From: Fennellomyces sp. T-0311
Taxonomy: Eukaryota; Mucoromycota; Mucoromycetes; Mucorales; Lichtheimiaceae
DNA: 64,000 nucleotides
Assembly (NCBI GenBank): GCA_025266875.1
Contig: JALLLT010000016.1
Location: 248,001-312,000 of the forward strand
Direction: 5' to 3'
Under the pieces are notes generated by a model. That model saw only the letters and a list, made by a program, of their open reading frames with translations. It was not told the origin of the DNA and searched no databases. Shown in pieces: positions 23,803-34,236 of this stretch. How positions within the stretch are numbered: position 1 is the first letter of the stretch; the number at the start of each line of letters is the position of its first letter. A program made the position numbers and the translations under genes.

Positions 23803-25489
23803 CTACATGTGATTTTTGTTACTTAAAGTTTCATTTACATACTTGACTGTATCCTTGGTAACCGATAAGCACCTCACAATATCCAATGACTTGAGATTTG
23901 CGGCGTTGCTCACTAGATATCGCACACCTTTATCGGTCACAGAATGACAGGAATGGACGGCGACCTTTGTCAATTTGCTTGCGCTAACCAATTGAACAAG
24001 GATAAGATCATTGATGATTTTTGGTCCATGGAAATGAAGCGCCGGAATCGACACCAAATTTGGGTTCTGCAAGCTAATGGCATAATCCATCAACAGAAGT
24101 TCGGAGAAGTTGTAAAGGTGGAACTCGAGTTTTGTCAGATGAGGAAGATTTGCCAAGAGATAAAAGGCGTACATTGGAGGCTCTCGATCAAATTCACGCA
24201 GCTTGAGCGTGTGCAAAGTGGTACTTTTCCTTATGCCGTTGATGAGCCATTCAATTTCCTCTTCATCCCTAGAGAAACGATTGGTGAGGACCAAGGTCTT
24301 CAAGCTTGGAGGCAAACTGAGTTCTTCTTCACCATCCATCAATTCGAGACCTGCGCCGATATCAGCTTGTCGTATATTGGGACATTTGCGAAATAGTTGG
24401 ACAATCAAGGATGCGTCGCAGGAAAGGTATTCACATGAAAGATATGTAACGTGTTCAGCGTAAAAGTTCTTGAGTAAGGTCCGAGGATGGATGGGTGGTC
24501 TGACAACTTGAAGCACTAGTTTTTCAATGGCACCTTGATCCTCCTCCATCACTGCAACGAGATCTGTCCATACATGGGCGTCACCTTCGCAGTTGAATCC
24601 AAGGGTACATAGTCCTGGTTCCTCTTGTTTGTGGTCGTAAATCCATTGCCGCTTCAACTTGTTTTGGACCTCCCAGTCGTTGTTGATACTGAGGAACCAC
24701 GTTGTTTCGGGACAATGATTTCGGATGGATAAAAGGTCGGGTTGATCGCATTGGCCGATCATAACATACTGCAATTTGGGACAGGCTGCAAGCACCGCAT
24801 TGATGGTATATTCCTCGGTGTTGCTACCGTTAGACCAATTGAGATGGGTCAGTTGCAAATTGCTGGGCAAGTCGATATCGATGGGCTGGAGCGGTTTAAA
24901 GACGTCGTTGTCGGTCATATCAATATCGAGACGCTTCAAATGGGGACATGCGCCGAGAATGGTAGGTAGATCGGGTACACTCGGTTCGTACATATCCCAA
25001 TCTTCGTGGTCCACCGTGATAATCAGCTCCGTCAAATGCTGCAAGTGCTTAATCGGCTGTAGGATATGCTCGTGTGCAAACTCGCAGTTATGCCATTCTT
25101 TGTTGACCGCTGTTTTTAGTTGACCCTGCGGAACCAAGATCCATTCAGGACTTACTTAGCATTTGAACGTGATCCATGTGTCCAGATGTAAGTTTATCCA
25201 GACTGCCATCCAGCACTTCTTGACAACCATATGTTACATGGTATGTTCGGACATGCTCGCCAACGCTATCCAGTATCTGGATCAATTCGATTTCGTCGTC
25301 AGCAACAGTGAATCGGCGCCACAAACTTGAGCAGTTCGCAATGCTTTGCTTCCATTGCTTGCTGACTTTGGTGAATTCAACAAGCTCATCAGTGTCGAAG
25401 GATCTGAAGATGAAATGAATGAGCTCGGGAGGAAGTCGAGGAATGAAATCGACAGCATGGGTTGACTGGTCGAAATGGGAACGGATCAT
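23803..25489 (-). CDS. F-box/LRR protein
   Basis: Two exons: complement(join(23803..25109,25156..25489)), 546 aa. The intron is 46 bp with a GTAAGT donor; the nearer AG at about 25126 would break the frame, so the acceptor after AAAACAG is used. A canonical F-box lies at residues 15-50 (FIPRLPPELIHFIFRSFD, then LVEFTKVSKQWKQSI). The rest is a run of leucine-rich units such as CPHLKRLDIDMTDND, CPKLQYVMIGQCDQPD, SASKLTKVAVHSCHSVTDKG and ANLKSLDIVRCLSVTKD, the Cys-containing LRR type of SCF substrate receptors (Grr1/Fbxl class). It is unrelated at sequence level to the two YD-repeat F-box genes downstream but lies in the same orientation, making a local run of three. Confidence 0.85.
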
Positions 25490-25612
25490 TAAGGCTTAAT
25501 AATGGAAGAAAGAGTCGGTGTTACTTGCTGTCATAGCGCAATGTATGAGGATCCATGTGCTACCATGGAAAAAGTCTAGAGCTTCCAGGAAAAGGTTAAT
25601 AGTTGTTTGTCT

Positions 25613-25846
25613 TTATTTGGAACCACTCCGAAGAAGCAGATCGTTTAGCATACAATAACCCCGCCCATCCAGGTCCGTATCGGGATGCTCTTCCTTCCGA
25701 TACTCCATATGGGCCTTGATCAGTAAATGATGATTTGGCGTCAAATGTACCAGACTTGATGAAATTAGAGTAAGCAAACCGGTGGAATGGCGTTTAAGAC
25801 ATGCAGAAAGATGGTATTTGGACAGCAACATACGATGCTCGAGCAA
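25613..25846 (-). CDS. Hypothetical ORF or terminal exon
   Basis: A 77-codon minus frame (MLLSKYHLSACLKRHST near the start, ending LLLRSGSK) directly downstream of the Spo11-like fragment. It is open further 5' to about 25895, so it could be a 3' exon of that gene using an acceptor near 25890, or unrelated. No motif is recognised. Confidence 0.3.
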   Translation of the reverse strand: MLEHRMLLSKYHLSACLKRHSTGLLTLISSSLVHLTPNHHLLIKAHMEYRKEEHPDTDLDGRGYCMLNDLLLRSGSK

Positions 25847-25874
25847 GAAGGAGCTTGAGTAAGGAAAGGAAAGC

Positions 25875-26491
25875 TTAGCTTTTTGCTGGGGATGCCGTTT
25901 CTATAATGAGTCGCTTGAGGAGTTTTGACCAACACTGCAAAAAATTTTGATGGTTAGAAGTGGTTACAGTGGTTAAACATAAGCTTTTTAACCACTTGTA
26001 CTACCATTTTTGGTAACTCGAGCGGTTAAAAAGCTATGTTTAACCACTTTAAAAAAAATTATTCACCAAAATTCACCAAAATTATTTGCAGTGCAAGAAG
26101 CGCTTGAGCAACATAATAAAGCCTCTTCATGGAGGACCGGAGCAGATGACCTTCTTGAACCAACTTGACAGCCTTCACAAACATTGAACCTTGCATAATA
26201 GCACCTAGTGTTACGGAGATGAACTGCTTTCTCTCACGTCCAATTGCTACAAACGTGGTGAAGGTTTCCGTCGCCAAATTAATGACGCCCCCGTCTGAAG
26301 CCTTTGGGCGGCGCTGGATTACACGATTTTGCGATACGCTGGGGGCAATCATTGTTCGCTTAGGAAATGATGATGGGGATGCTTTCAACAATGAATAAAA
26401 GAAAAACGAAAAGACAGTGGCTACCAGTACTCACAATAAATGGGTACAGTGCGTTCATTCGAATCATATTGACGATCACAGGTCCTGGCAT
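25875..26491 (-). CDS. Possible Spo11/TopoVI-A winged-helix fragment with an intron-like inverted-repeat element
   Basis: Model complement(join(25875..25934,26077..26358,26435..26491)), 132 aa. The last two exons are best supported. The core has SSMKRLYY followed eight residues later by a Gln, and then a hydrophobic helix (WSKLLKRLIIE). This is the spacing of the 5Y-CAP motif of Spo11/Topo VI A (KRDxYYx8Q), where the second Tyr cleaves DNA to start meiotic recombination. No Toprim domain is seen downstream, so it would be a truncated relative. Intron 25935-26076 is almost exactly the palindromic element at 25933-26093, with donor and acceptor inside its inverted repeats. The family assignment is inference from a short motif. 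Confidence 0.35.
25933..26093. mobile_element. 161-bp terminal-inverted-repeat (MITE-like) element acting as an intron
   Basis: Ends are inverted: the left end CACTGCAAAAAATTTTG pairs with the right end, which reads CACTGCAAATAATTTTG on the minus strand. Inner arms 25969-25995 and 26024-26047 form a second near-perfect inverted repeat (GTGGTTAAACATA-GCTTTTTAACC). CAA flanks both sides (25930-25932 and 26094-26096) as a possible 3-bp target duplication. Minus-strand GT and AG splice signals sit inside the terminal repeats. Confidence 0.6.
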
Positions 26492-27828
26492 ATCGATATC
26501 AACTGAGGAGATCGATATTTTCCTAACCTACCATAACATTACATGAAATGTATATCCAATGTATATCCATCTGTATTCAGAGGAATCTTCTTCCTGAAAG
26601 AAAGGTTTTCTCCATATCGCTTTTCAACTGAAAAGTTTACCGGGGCCGGCTATCAACTCAAATGTGTATAGAAGCAATCTGGATGTGGATTGGGTCTTCT
26701 AAAGAGCATTTTGCCTTGTAATAAGATAGTGGTTTACAATAAGCATCTGACATAATAAAAAGTTGCATAGCAAAAGGTTCCGTGACAATATGTGCTTGTG
26801 GTTTTGAATTTTCGGCGCTGTTATATGGTATCTCTAGTAAAAACGCTTATACAATCACATTTTCCTCAATTGCATATTTGAGCGATGCTGTAGTCTTTAC
26901 TGTTGTGTGAGATACCTTTTTTTCAGGTTTTGTGTCCAGTTTGCTTCGCATAGCGATGCATTCTGACTGAATTTGTAATCATACCTGTGGAATTGTCTAG
27001 AACGGCGTGATGTAGGTTTACTGAAGTCCTGTCCAGTCCGGGCACGATGTAGGTGCGATATATTGCGAAATCATGAGATGTGGACAGTTATAATCTGTTC
27101 TGAAGCATCGGTAGAAACTGGAATTGTCATGATATCTATGGATCAAAAGCATAGGGTGGTGGTATTTGTCATCTAGATATTATTGGCTGCTGTGAATTTG
27201 AAGGCTGCGATAAAGCTGCTGTAGTTGAAGAAGAAGCTGCATCATTGCGCCCATAATCATTATATTGTCTCTCCATTGTTGGTACCTCAAGCGGTTCAGT
27301 GGCACACATAGTCTGTATCGCGACGTTGAACAACATAGGTCACCTGGTTCATCTATCTTTGGCTTCTGACATGACGCTGCGAATAGCCATGTACCCATGT
27401 GATGTGAAATATATGCTTGAATGAGTTGAGGATATTTGAAGTATATGTGCCATTAACATACATTGTATGTCAGTCGTTGCCCAATTGGACCCATGATTTA
27501 ACAATTCCTCGAACAGTGGAGAGAGTTTGCCGTCGTACCGATTAATGTTTCGTGGAGCTGTACATTTGCACCAACCGTCTCATACGTTTAAGAGATAGTG
27601 TACTTCAGATGTCTTTGGATATTGCGGATATCATTACCTATAATGGTAACCGAATTGTGTTTGGTACGTATCAGCAGCTTTGAAAAAAAAAAAGTGAACA
27701 ACATGCTGTCATTCTGGACAGGTAGACTGATCTGAAAGTAGCCATGGAGACGATCACTGTAGCTATTGAGATATACCGCCGAGAAAGCGCAATTATCTAT
27801 TGCTCTTCATAGGTAATAGTCACTTTTA
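26492..27828. other. Intergenic, no supported gene
   Basis: About 1.3 kb of AT-rich DNA. A 72-codon minus ORF at 27180 is unsupported. Confidence 0.4.
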
Positions 27829-28560
27829 CTATACACGAGCTACCACACCCACTATGTTGGTCGGCGAGGTGATCCTGCTCTGTGAGCTTGGTCTGAGGTA
27901 ATATCCATAGCATATTGCAGTACGCGAACCACTGGTTGGAATGTACTCTTCCGGAGCAGCCTCTCGTTTTAAGATCACCGTAAGTCTTGTTGCTCTCGAT
28001 AGCTTTTGCCGGAAGAAGACGGCAAGCATATTATACTTCGCCATTCCGGTTTATATCCTCGAAGCTCTAGTCCTATTCATTTCCGGAGTATGGCCAGCCT
28101 CGAAAAGTCATTCGCTGGTTGCTGAAGGTAAGGGGTGGGGGAACACTATGTGTCAGATTGGAGTCCTGCATTCCCGTAGTAAATCTATGAACACCTTTGG
28201 CACCAAAACGTGGGTCAATTCAGAGCGCCAGACCCTTGTGTCCACCAACAGCATAAAGGATAAAGTGTTCTCCGTATGAAAATGTCACTCTTGCAGACTT
28301 TTGGTCTTTTCGATAAAGTGGCATATCCTGGCTTTGTGACGATCGCAAAGGCACTGGATAGGGTTTGAAGGCAAGGTGTGCGGGTTTCAGATGCCGGGGG
28401 TTTCCTTCTCAAATGCATCCGGTACTTTGTTGCAGACAGCGTCCACTCGGCGAAAATTGACGAAGTTAAAGGTTGCACAGGGTTGAAATATCCCGTAGAT
28501 TGCCAGGGCCATTGCTGTATGGGACATAGGCCAGGTATCTGAAGCCAGCGACACGAACAT
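27829..28560 (-). pseudogene. Decayed gene with frameshifts and stops
   Basis: From the ATG at 28560 a 57-codon frame runs MFVSLASDTWPMSHTAMAL to FEKETPG and stops at 28387. In the next frame the reading continues as HLAFKPYPVPLRSSQ, DMPLYRKDQKSARVTFSYGEH and FILYAVGGHKGLAL, stops, then resumes with DPRFGAKGVHRFTTGMQDSN and later LPAKAIESNKTYGDL. The first shift falls at a run of five C (five G on the plus strand near 28395), as expected for a lost base. I recognise no family. A multi-intron gene is possible, but I find no clean splice sites at the breaks. Confidence 0.4.
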
Positions 28561-28594
28561 TCGTAATATATAGGAGATTCGTAAAGATCAATGG

Positions 28595-28602
28595 GTATAA
28601 AA
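28595..28602 (+). promoter_or_regulatory. TATA-like box upstream of the HIT gene
   Basis: TATAAAAT within GGGTATAAAATAAAG, about 120 bp upstream of the first ATG of the HIT-family gene. Position and sequence only; the exact base may differ by one or two. Confidence 0.35.
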
Positions 28603-28717
28603 TAAAGTGGAAAGCTGTTTTCTCATAGTGGGATGTTGCATGAATTCACGCGGGAAAACCCACCCTCAGTGACGGTGACACGCGTGCGTTGGTTTCAGCA
28701 CAAAATAAAAATAAAAT

Positions 28718-29535
28718 ATGCTGTCCGTCCTCAGACCGCGTCTTCTTTCCAGAACAACTTTCACACGCACCATGTCAACGCATCAGCACCTTGCCGACGA
28801 TTGCATCTTTTGCAAGATTATCAAGTGAGTGGTTGTCTCTCTCTCTCTCTCTCGCAAGTTGCGTCATTCCAACACCTCATTGTTCCGTTGACAGAGGACA
28901 GATTCCTTCGTACAAGTTGATTGAAACCGACAAGAGGTATGTCTTTTTTTATGTCGCGCGTCTCCGTCTGTTGACAGCGATATCAGTTTCTCGTTCATGG
29001 ACATCGACCCTTTGAGCCCTGGTCACGCGGTAAGCTGCCCAAGTGGCAAAAGTAAGAGACAGTGGACTAAGGATGATATATTAGCTCGTCATTCCCAAGT
29101 GTAAGTTTGTGTGATTGCAAAAAGACCGGGTCTCTCAAAGCGCATAGACCATGCCGAGTTCTTCCACCAGGTGCCCGATGAATACCTGGCCGACGCCCTC
29201 CCTGTTGCCAAGAGGATTGCTGCTGCGTCCAAGCTCGAGCAGTACAACGTCTTGCAGGTAAGCAAGGCACCTTGCGTTTCCCTGCTAAGCAGACTGGCTG
29301 ACCGTCACGTTATGCATAGAACAACGGCAAGCTGGCGAACCAGGTAGGCTTCTTGTGATGGTAAAAGCGTTGCATGACATGATGCTGAACAGGCAAGCAG
29401 GCGGTCCCGCACGTGCACTTCCACATCATTCCCAAGCCGAACGCAGAACAGGGCTTGGGGCTGACGTGGAAGCCGATTGGGATGGCCAAGGAAGACATTA
29501 GCGAGCTGTATGAAAAGGTCAAGAAGGAATTGTAG
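28718..29535 (+). CDS. HNT1: HIT-family nucleotide hydrolase (HINT/Hnt1 type)
   Basis: Seven exons: join(28718..28824,28895..28936,28987..29029,29085..29100,29148..29257,29320..29343,29401..29535), 158 aa. The histidine-triad motif HVHFHIIPKP is in the last exon, and CIFCKIIKGQIPSYK and MDIDPLSPGHALVIPK match the HINT branch, which hydrolyses adenosine phosphoramidates and related purine nucleotides. The first ATG adds MLSVLRPRLLSRTTFTRT, an Arg-rich mitochondrial-type presequence; a second ATG (28772) would start a cytosolic form, so dual targeting is possible. Two exons are tiny (16 and 24 bp), and intron 1 carries a CT repeat. The acceptor of exon 3 is the AG after ATATC, which restores DKSFSFMDI. 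Confidence 0.93.
28836..28853 (+). repeat. CT dinucleotide repeat in HIT-gene intron 1
   Basis: About nine CT units directly after the GTGAGTGG donor region. Confidence 0.8.
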
Positions 29536-29602
29536 AAAAAAGTTTCCGACAACCAGACAAAGAATATTTTTCATCTTTTTCTTCCTTGTTTTATTTCCCA
29601 CA

Positions 29603-30391
29603 ATGTTGTTGAGCAGAACCAGACAAGTGCTATTGCGTCCGCCTGCGCCAAGACGGCCCATCCGCCCAACGCCAGCCCTGATGCAGCCGATGATGACCAC
29701 CAGACCGTTTTCGTTGTGGCGTATTCCGCTCTACTGGGCTACAGCAAGCAAATGGAAACGACGCGCCACCGTGCTCGGCAGTCTATCGGGCCTCACATTC
29801 ATCGGTGCTGTGCTGGGCCCGGCGTTCTGGCTTGTGCTGGGAGGCGTTGGCACCGTAGTCACCTGGCGCATGTGGCGACAGACGAAACGGTGGTGGCAGC
29901 TGTTGAGTCCCGGCGAGCGGGTGTTGGCATCGATCACACCCCAAGAAGGCATTATGCAATTGCTGCGACGTCAGATAGGAGGCCATGAAGCTGCCCAACA
30001 GGTCCAGCAAAAGGCCATCGATACCATTCTGGAATGGGCCCACACCGACCATGGACGAAGAGTGCTGGTGAATGATCTCAACGTATCTCGTGTGGATGGC
30101 ATGACCTTTTTCCCTCCCCACGCTTCGTCTGTGTCGTCGCAAACCATGATTGTCAATGGAAACCGCGCGTCGGGCGAGCAGATTCACGTTGAGTTCTGGG
30201 CCGAAGATGACCGGTCGGTGCATCCTAGGAGTGGCAGCTGTTGCGTCTATGTGGATGCCTTGGTGGATCCCTCTGGACAGATACAGCTAAAGGACGTGCG
30301 GTTGGCGGCTCCGGGCTGGCATGCGGATGAACATGTCCCTCTGGATCACCAGCCAAAGAATATTGTCGAAGCCGAGTTTCGTGATATTTAG
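29603..30391 (+). CDS. Mitochondrial-type membrane protein of unknown function
   Basis: Single exon, 262 aa from the ATG at 29603; the frame is open upstream, but that part overlaps the HIT coding region. The N-terminus is rich in Arg, Pro and Leu with no acids (MLLSRTRQVLLRPPAPRRP), typical of a mitochondrial presequence. One hydrophobic stretch around residues 55-90 (GLTFIGAVLGPAFWLVLGG) is followed by a basic WRMWRQTKRWWQLL. The C-terminal domain has alternating strands (VHVEFWAEDD-like, CCVYVDALVDPSG), suggesting a beta-rich matrix or intermembrane-space domain. It starts only 67 bp after the HIT stop. No family is recognised with confidence. Confidence 0.75.
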   Translation: MLLSRTRQVLLRPPAPRRPIRPTPALMQPMMTTRPFSLWRIPLYWATASKWKRRATVLGSLSGLTFIGAVLGPAFWLVLGGVGTVVTWRMWRQTKRWWQLLSPGERVLASITPQEGIMQLLRRQIGGHEAAQQVQQKAIDTILEWAHTDHGRRVLVNDLNVSRVDGMTFFPPHASSVSSQTMIVNGNRASGEQIHVEFWAEDDRSVHPRSGSCCVYVDALVDPSGQIQLKDVRLAAPGWHADEHVPLDHQPKNIVEAEFRDI

Positions 30392-30479
30392 CATGAATTT
30401 TCGAGTCCGCACTAATATAAAAGCACGCACCTTTTTTTCGCCTTTCTCTGTTTCTCTCTCGTGTCTTCTTTTTAACGTC

Positions 30480-32639
30480 ATGTCAAAGGAAGAATCAAAA
30501 CAACTAATTCAACTGTCAGCTTCCACTTGGAGCATTGACCAGAAAAAGGCCATTGCTCGAATAGTCGGTGAAGCACTTACCATTCTCGAGCCGATCGTTC
30601 ACCCAACATGGGGACGGCAATGCTGGTCAGACCTGCTCGAATATCTGGAGCTATCTCAACAGGATCTCGGTTAGCTTTTTCATTGCCCATATTCAAACGC
30701 TTCTCTGCTCATTGGCTTCACTGGTAGTGTCGAGTCCGATGGCATACGATCAAGCTGCCGATTTGCTATCGTCAGGAAGTCGCGATATTCGCATCGAGAT
30801 CCTCGTCGACCTCTTGGCGTTATCGATGCATCTCAACAAGCAGCCCGACTCGTAAGTTCACTGAAACATGCTCGCATTCGCCCGGTTGTTTTGTAACAGA
30901 AAATGCCCAGCCATGATAACGTGGTGTATGATGCTCGCGCACGTCGATTTCTGTTCGAAGTGGCACACCTTGCGAGATTAAATCCGACCGATGTCACTGC
31001 CGTTGAACGCAGCGTTGCCCAACAAATGTACTTTGCGCTTCAGGAAAATACCGGTGAAAAGGACCCTCATCTGTACGATCGCGCCGCGTTGATGGATCAA
31101 TCGGCCCAAAAGAAGATAGAAGAGACAAACAAGCAAAAGAAGACGTTTCGATGGTTGGCCACGGGTGCCGGTGTGCTAGGTGGTGGTGCTCTAATCGGTA
31201 AGCACAGGTATCCCCTTCTGTTAGAGAGAACGTGTGCGTCTCTAATCCTTCTCGTCGATAGCCATCACGGGTGGTTTGGCTGCACCTCTTCTGGCTCCAT
31301 TGCTAGCTGGTCTAACAGGAGCTGCGTTCTTTGCAACGGCTGGCGGTGTCGCTTTGATGACCAGTTTGTTTGGCTTGACTGGTAAACGTTTCTGCAAGAG
31401 GCATCAACATTGAAAGCTAATTTGTTTGTTTTGTGACAGGCGGAGGGTTGGCAGGTAGGACAGGCACGTTGACGTCCAAAAGTGAGGCTGACGCTGTTTC
31501 GCAATAAGGCTACAAGATGCATCGACGAATGCAAGGGTTGCAAGAGTTTGGGTTCCAGCAGATTCTGAATGATGCCGATTTACCGCCCATACCGACCCTG
31601 CAGGTAATATGACGACGTTCCACTCCCTATGGAATTCTTGGCTAAGCGCAAAACGTTTAGTGCACTATCTGCATCTCTGGATTTCTGCTAGATAACAAGG
31701 ATGAATTTCGAGTAAGTGATTAAAGGTGAATTAGCGTGTGACGCTCGGCTGAAACCTTTTGCTGCCGTTTAGACGCCTTGGGAGCGCGGATTTTCTCGTG
31801 CCAAAAACTACAATGACATTTACTGTCTCCAGTTTGAAAGTGATGAGTTGATGGATTTGGGCTTGGCATTTGACAAGTTTGTGAGGAACCAGGCAATTCG
31901 GTATGCCGGCGTTGAAGTGGCAAAGCAAACAGCATTACGTGCCTTCTTTTGTAAGTATTGCATGATTTTTCATGTGTTTCCATGTTAACGTGAGATGTTA
32001 CATGCAGCTGCTGTTGCCTTGCCCGCGACATTGCTGAAAATAGCCGATGTCCTTGACAACCCATGGCAGATTGCAGCCGATCGGGCACGCAAGGCTGGCG
32101 TCGGTAAGTTGCATGAATGACAATGCAGAAAAAGAGGAGGCGAAACCTGACGTAATCTGGATGTTAGTTTTGGCGAACGTGTTGGAGAATCGAGTTCAGG
32201 GCAATCGACCCGTTAGCTTGGTAAAAGTTTACACACAGAGTATGTTTTTTTTGCATCCATGTTTACGCGTATTTGTTGTAAGGTCGGCTACAGCTGTGGA
32301 TGTCTTACCATTTGGCATTGTCTGCAAGAGCTTTACGAACGCAAGAAATTCGGCCTTGTGGATCATGTCGTGCTGATGGGAGCTCCTATCTCTGGCGAAG
32401 ACGCGCAAGCATGGAAAAACAACCTTTCGGTGGTTTCCGGACGCTGCGTTAATTGCTTCACCGAAAAAGACTGGGTGCTGGCGTTTGTGTACCGCCTGCA
32501 TTCGCTAGATACCGAAGTTGCTGGATTACAGCCAGTGAAACATGTCAGCCGGCTGGAAAATGTTCGACTGGAATTGGAAGGACACACGCACTACAGGGAT
32601 GCTGTGGAGGATATCCTGACCAGCATCGGCATGGCTTAA
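30480..32639 (+). CDS. DUF726 alpha/beta-hydrolase membrane protein (TMCO4-like)
   Basis: Eleven exons: join(30480..30669,30728..30851,30911..31197,31262..31381,31440..31454,31509..31603,31661..31711,31773..31950,32008..32103,32168..32220,32283..32639), 521 aa, all phases consistent. Gly/Ala-rich membrane segments lie around residues 190-245 (GAGVLGGGALIG, GLAAPLLAPLLAGLTGAAFF). After them comes the lipase-like domain with strand CTICISGFL, the nucleophile elbow GYSCG (Ser407 by my count; usual family form GYSLG), and candidate acid and His residues in EKDW and GHTHY. DUF726 proteins are found in fungi and animals (TMCO4, yeast Yfl034w-like); lipid hydrolysis is suspected. One exon is only 15 bp. 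For exon 3 the later AG (after TGCCC) is required to stay in frame. Confidence 0.87.
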
Positions 32640-32740
32640 GCCATGAAATTTAGCTGCGACAACAAACCCATGACGCAATTGTACATACCCCATCTTTTCA
32701 TATCTTTTCATTTCTTCTTGAACTATTATGTCTTAGAACC

Positions 32741-34236
32741 ATGATATCACTGCTACTCTTGTTGATGGCCGCGCATGCCATCGCTGAACTCCATATTGCT
32801 ACGCTGGATGAACGCCCTGACGACGCCTGTCTTGATCTACTTGAGAACGCGACGCTATTGTCATTTGACGAAACCACACACATTGTACTGATGCCACATG
32901 AAAGCGAAACCCACTGTATAAGAAACCATGCAGGTTTTCAAATGTTTGAAAAGGATCGATTTGTTCGCATATCGCAAGAATCCAATCGAATGCAAATCGA
33001 GCCACCTAGTTGGGGTCTCGAGCGGATATCTCAGCGCGAACTACCGCTAGGATTAACATACGTTTATCCTGCTGTATCTGGTCACGGCGTCAATATTTAC
33101 ATTGTTGACACGTATGTTGTTATTTTTTTTCTCTTGGAGCAAGGCACATGGCTAATAAGTAAAAGGGGTGTGGACATATCTCATCCTGATCTTAAAGGGC
33201 GGGCGGAACATGGGATCACCACTACAACAGGGGATAAGTCAAGTAAGGATCGCAATGGCCATGGAACAATGGCCGCTGGTATAGCTGCAGGCACCCGGCA
33301 TGGCGTGGCCAAAGAAGCTCGAATTATTGCTGTCAAGGTAATCATACGTTGCCTTGGTGAATAGAGGCGATGCTTATTAACTTTCTTAGTCGTTGGAAGA
33401 TGACGGCGAAGGCTATGTAAGCGATATCTTGCGGGGACTAGCGTATATTTCCGACAGAATGAAGAGCGAAAAGCCCAGGATACCAACTGTCATAAAGTAA
33501 GCCTGTCTCTGGAGAGTATGAGCTGCTCATTAACCATATACGTGTATCAGTTTATCGTTTGCAACGGGACAAGTCGAAGCATTAAACAGGGTAGTGGATT
33601 CACTGGCGGGCTTGGGAGCTCTTACTACGGTAGGACTTGCAAACGATCTCGAGGACTTTTGCTGATATGTACAATAGTCAGCAGCCGGCAATGGCGACTA
33701 CGAAGAGAGTGATGTTGGTCGTGTACGTGTGTGGCTTGAGGAACTCTTTGATGCAGCTTACCATAACCAATGTAACAAAATAGGATGCATGCGAATACAG
33801 TCCAGCCAGTTCTCGTACGACAATCACCGTGGGGGCGACAGATGCGCGAGATATTCTTGCGTCATTCAGCAACACCGGCAACTGCACCGACATTTTTGCA
33901 CCAGGGGTTGACGTGAGCACCATTCTTCCTCGCAACAAAACGGTGGTAACGAGCGGGACATCGTTCAGTGCCCCGCATGTTGCAGGAGCTGCTGCGCTTT
34001 TATTTTCACAAGCCGATGAAGAAGGGCTGAGTGTGGAACCACGCGAAGTAAAAGAGCAACTCTTATCCATAGCCACGGAAGGTGTGTTACGCGGCGTACC
34101 TTCCCAGAACAACAGACTGTTGTACATCGATGTCGTCATGCCACCGGGCTTCACCTCCGCAGCGACAAGGGTTGTGCCGTCTCTTCTCTTTCCTACTTTG
34201 TTAATCATCATAATAAACGCGCTATGGCAGACATAA
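32741..34236 (+). CDS. Subtilisin-like serine protease (S8, proteinase-K type)
   Basis: Six exons: join(32741..33111,33166..33337,33390..33496,33551..33629,33678..33713,33784..34236), 405 aa. The signal peptide is MISLLLLLMAAHAIA, then a short inhibitor-like propeptide, then the S8 domain. Catalytic residues by my count are Asp123 (IYIVDTGVDISHPD), His156 (RNGHGTMAAG) and Ser315 (SGTSFSAPHVAG), with the oxyanion Asn248 in SAAGNGDYEESD. The acceptor before GATGCATGC restores ACEYSPASSRTTITVGA. The C-terminus ends in a hydrophobic stretch (LLFPTLLIIIINALW), perhaps a membrane or GPI anchor. The donor after exon 5 is ambiguous (GTTGGT or GTACGT). The last 13 bp overlap the next coding region in another frame. 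Confidence 0.9.

Noticed and set aside
25911..26108. CGCTTGAG on both sides of the inverted-repeat element as a target duplication
   Set aside because: The two copies lie at unequal distances from the element ends (about 14 and 7 bases), so they cannot be a simple target-site duplication. CAA directly at the ends fits better.
29477..29602. Upstream extension of the mitochondrial-type protein ORF
   Set aside because: It overlaps the last HIT exon, which has clear family motifs in another frame. The ATG at 29603 gives a sensible presequence.
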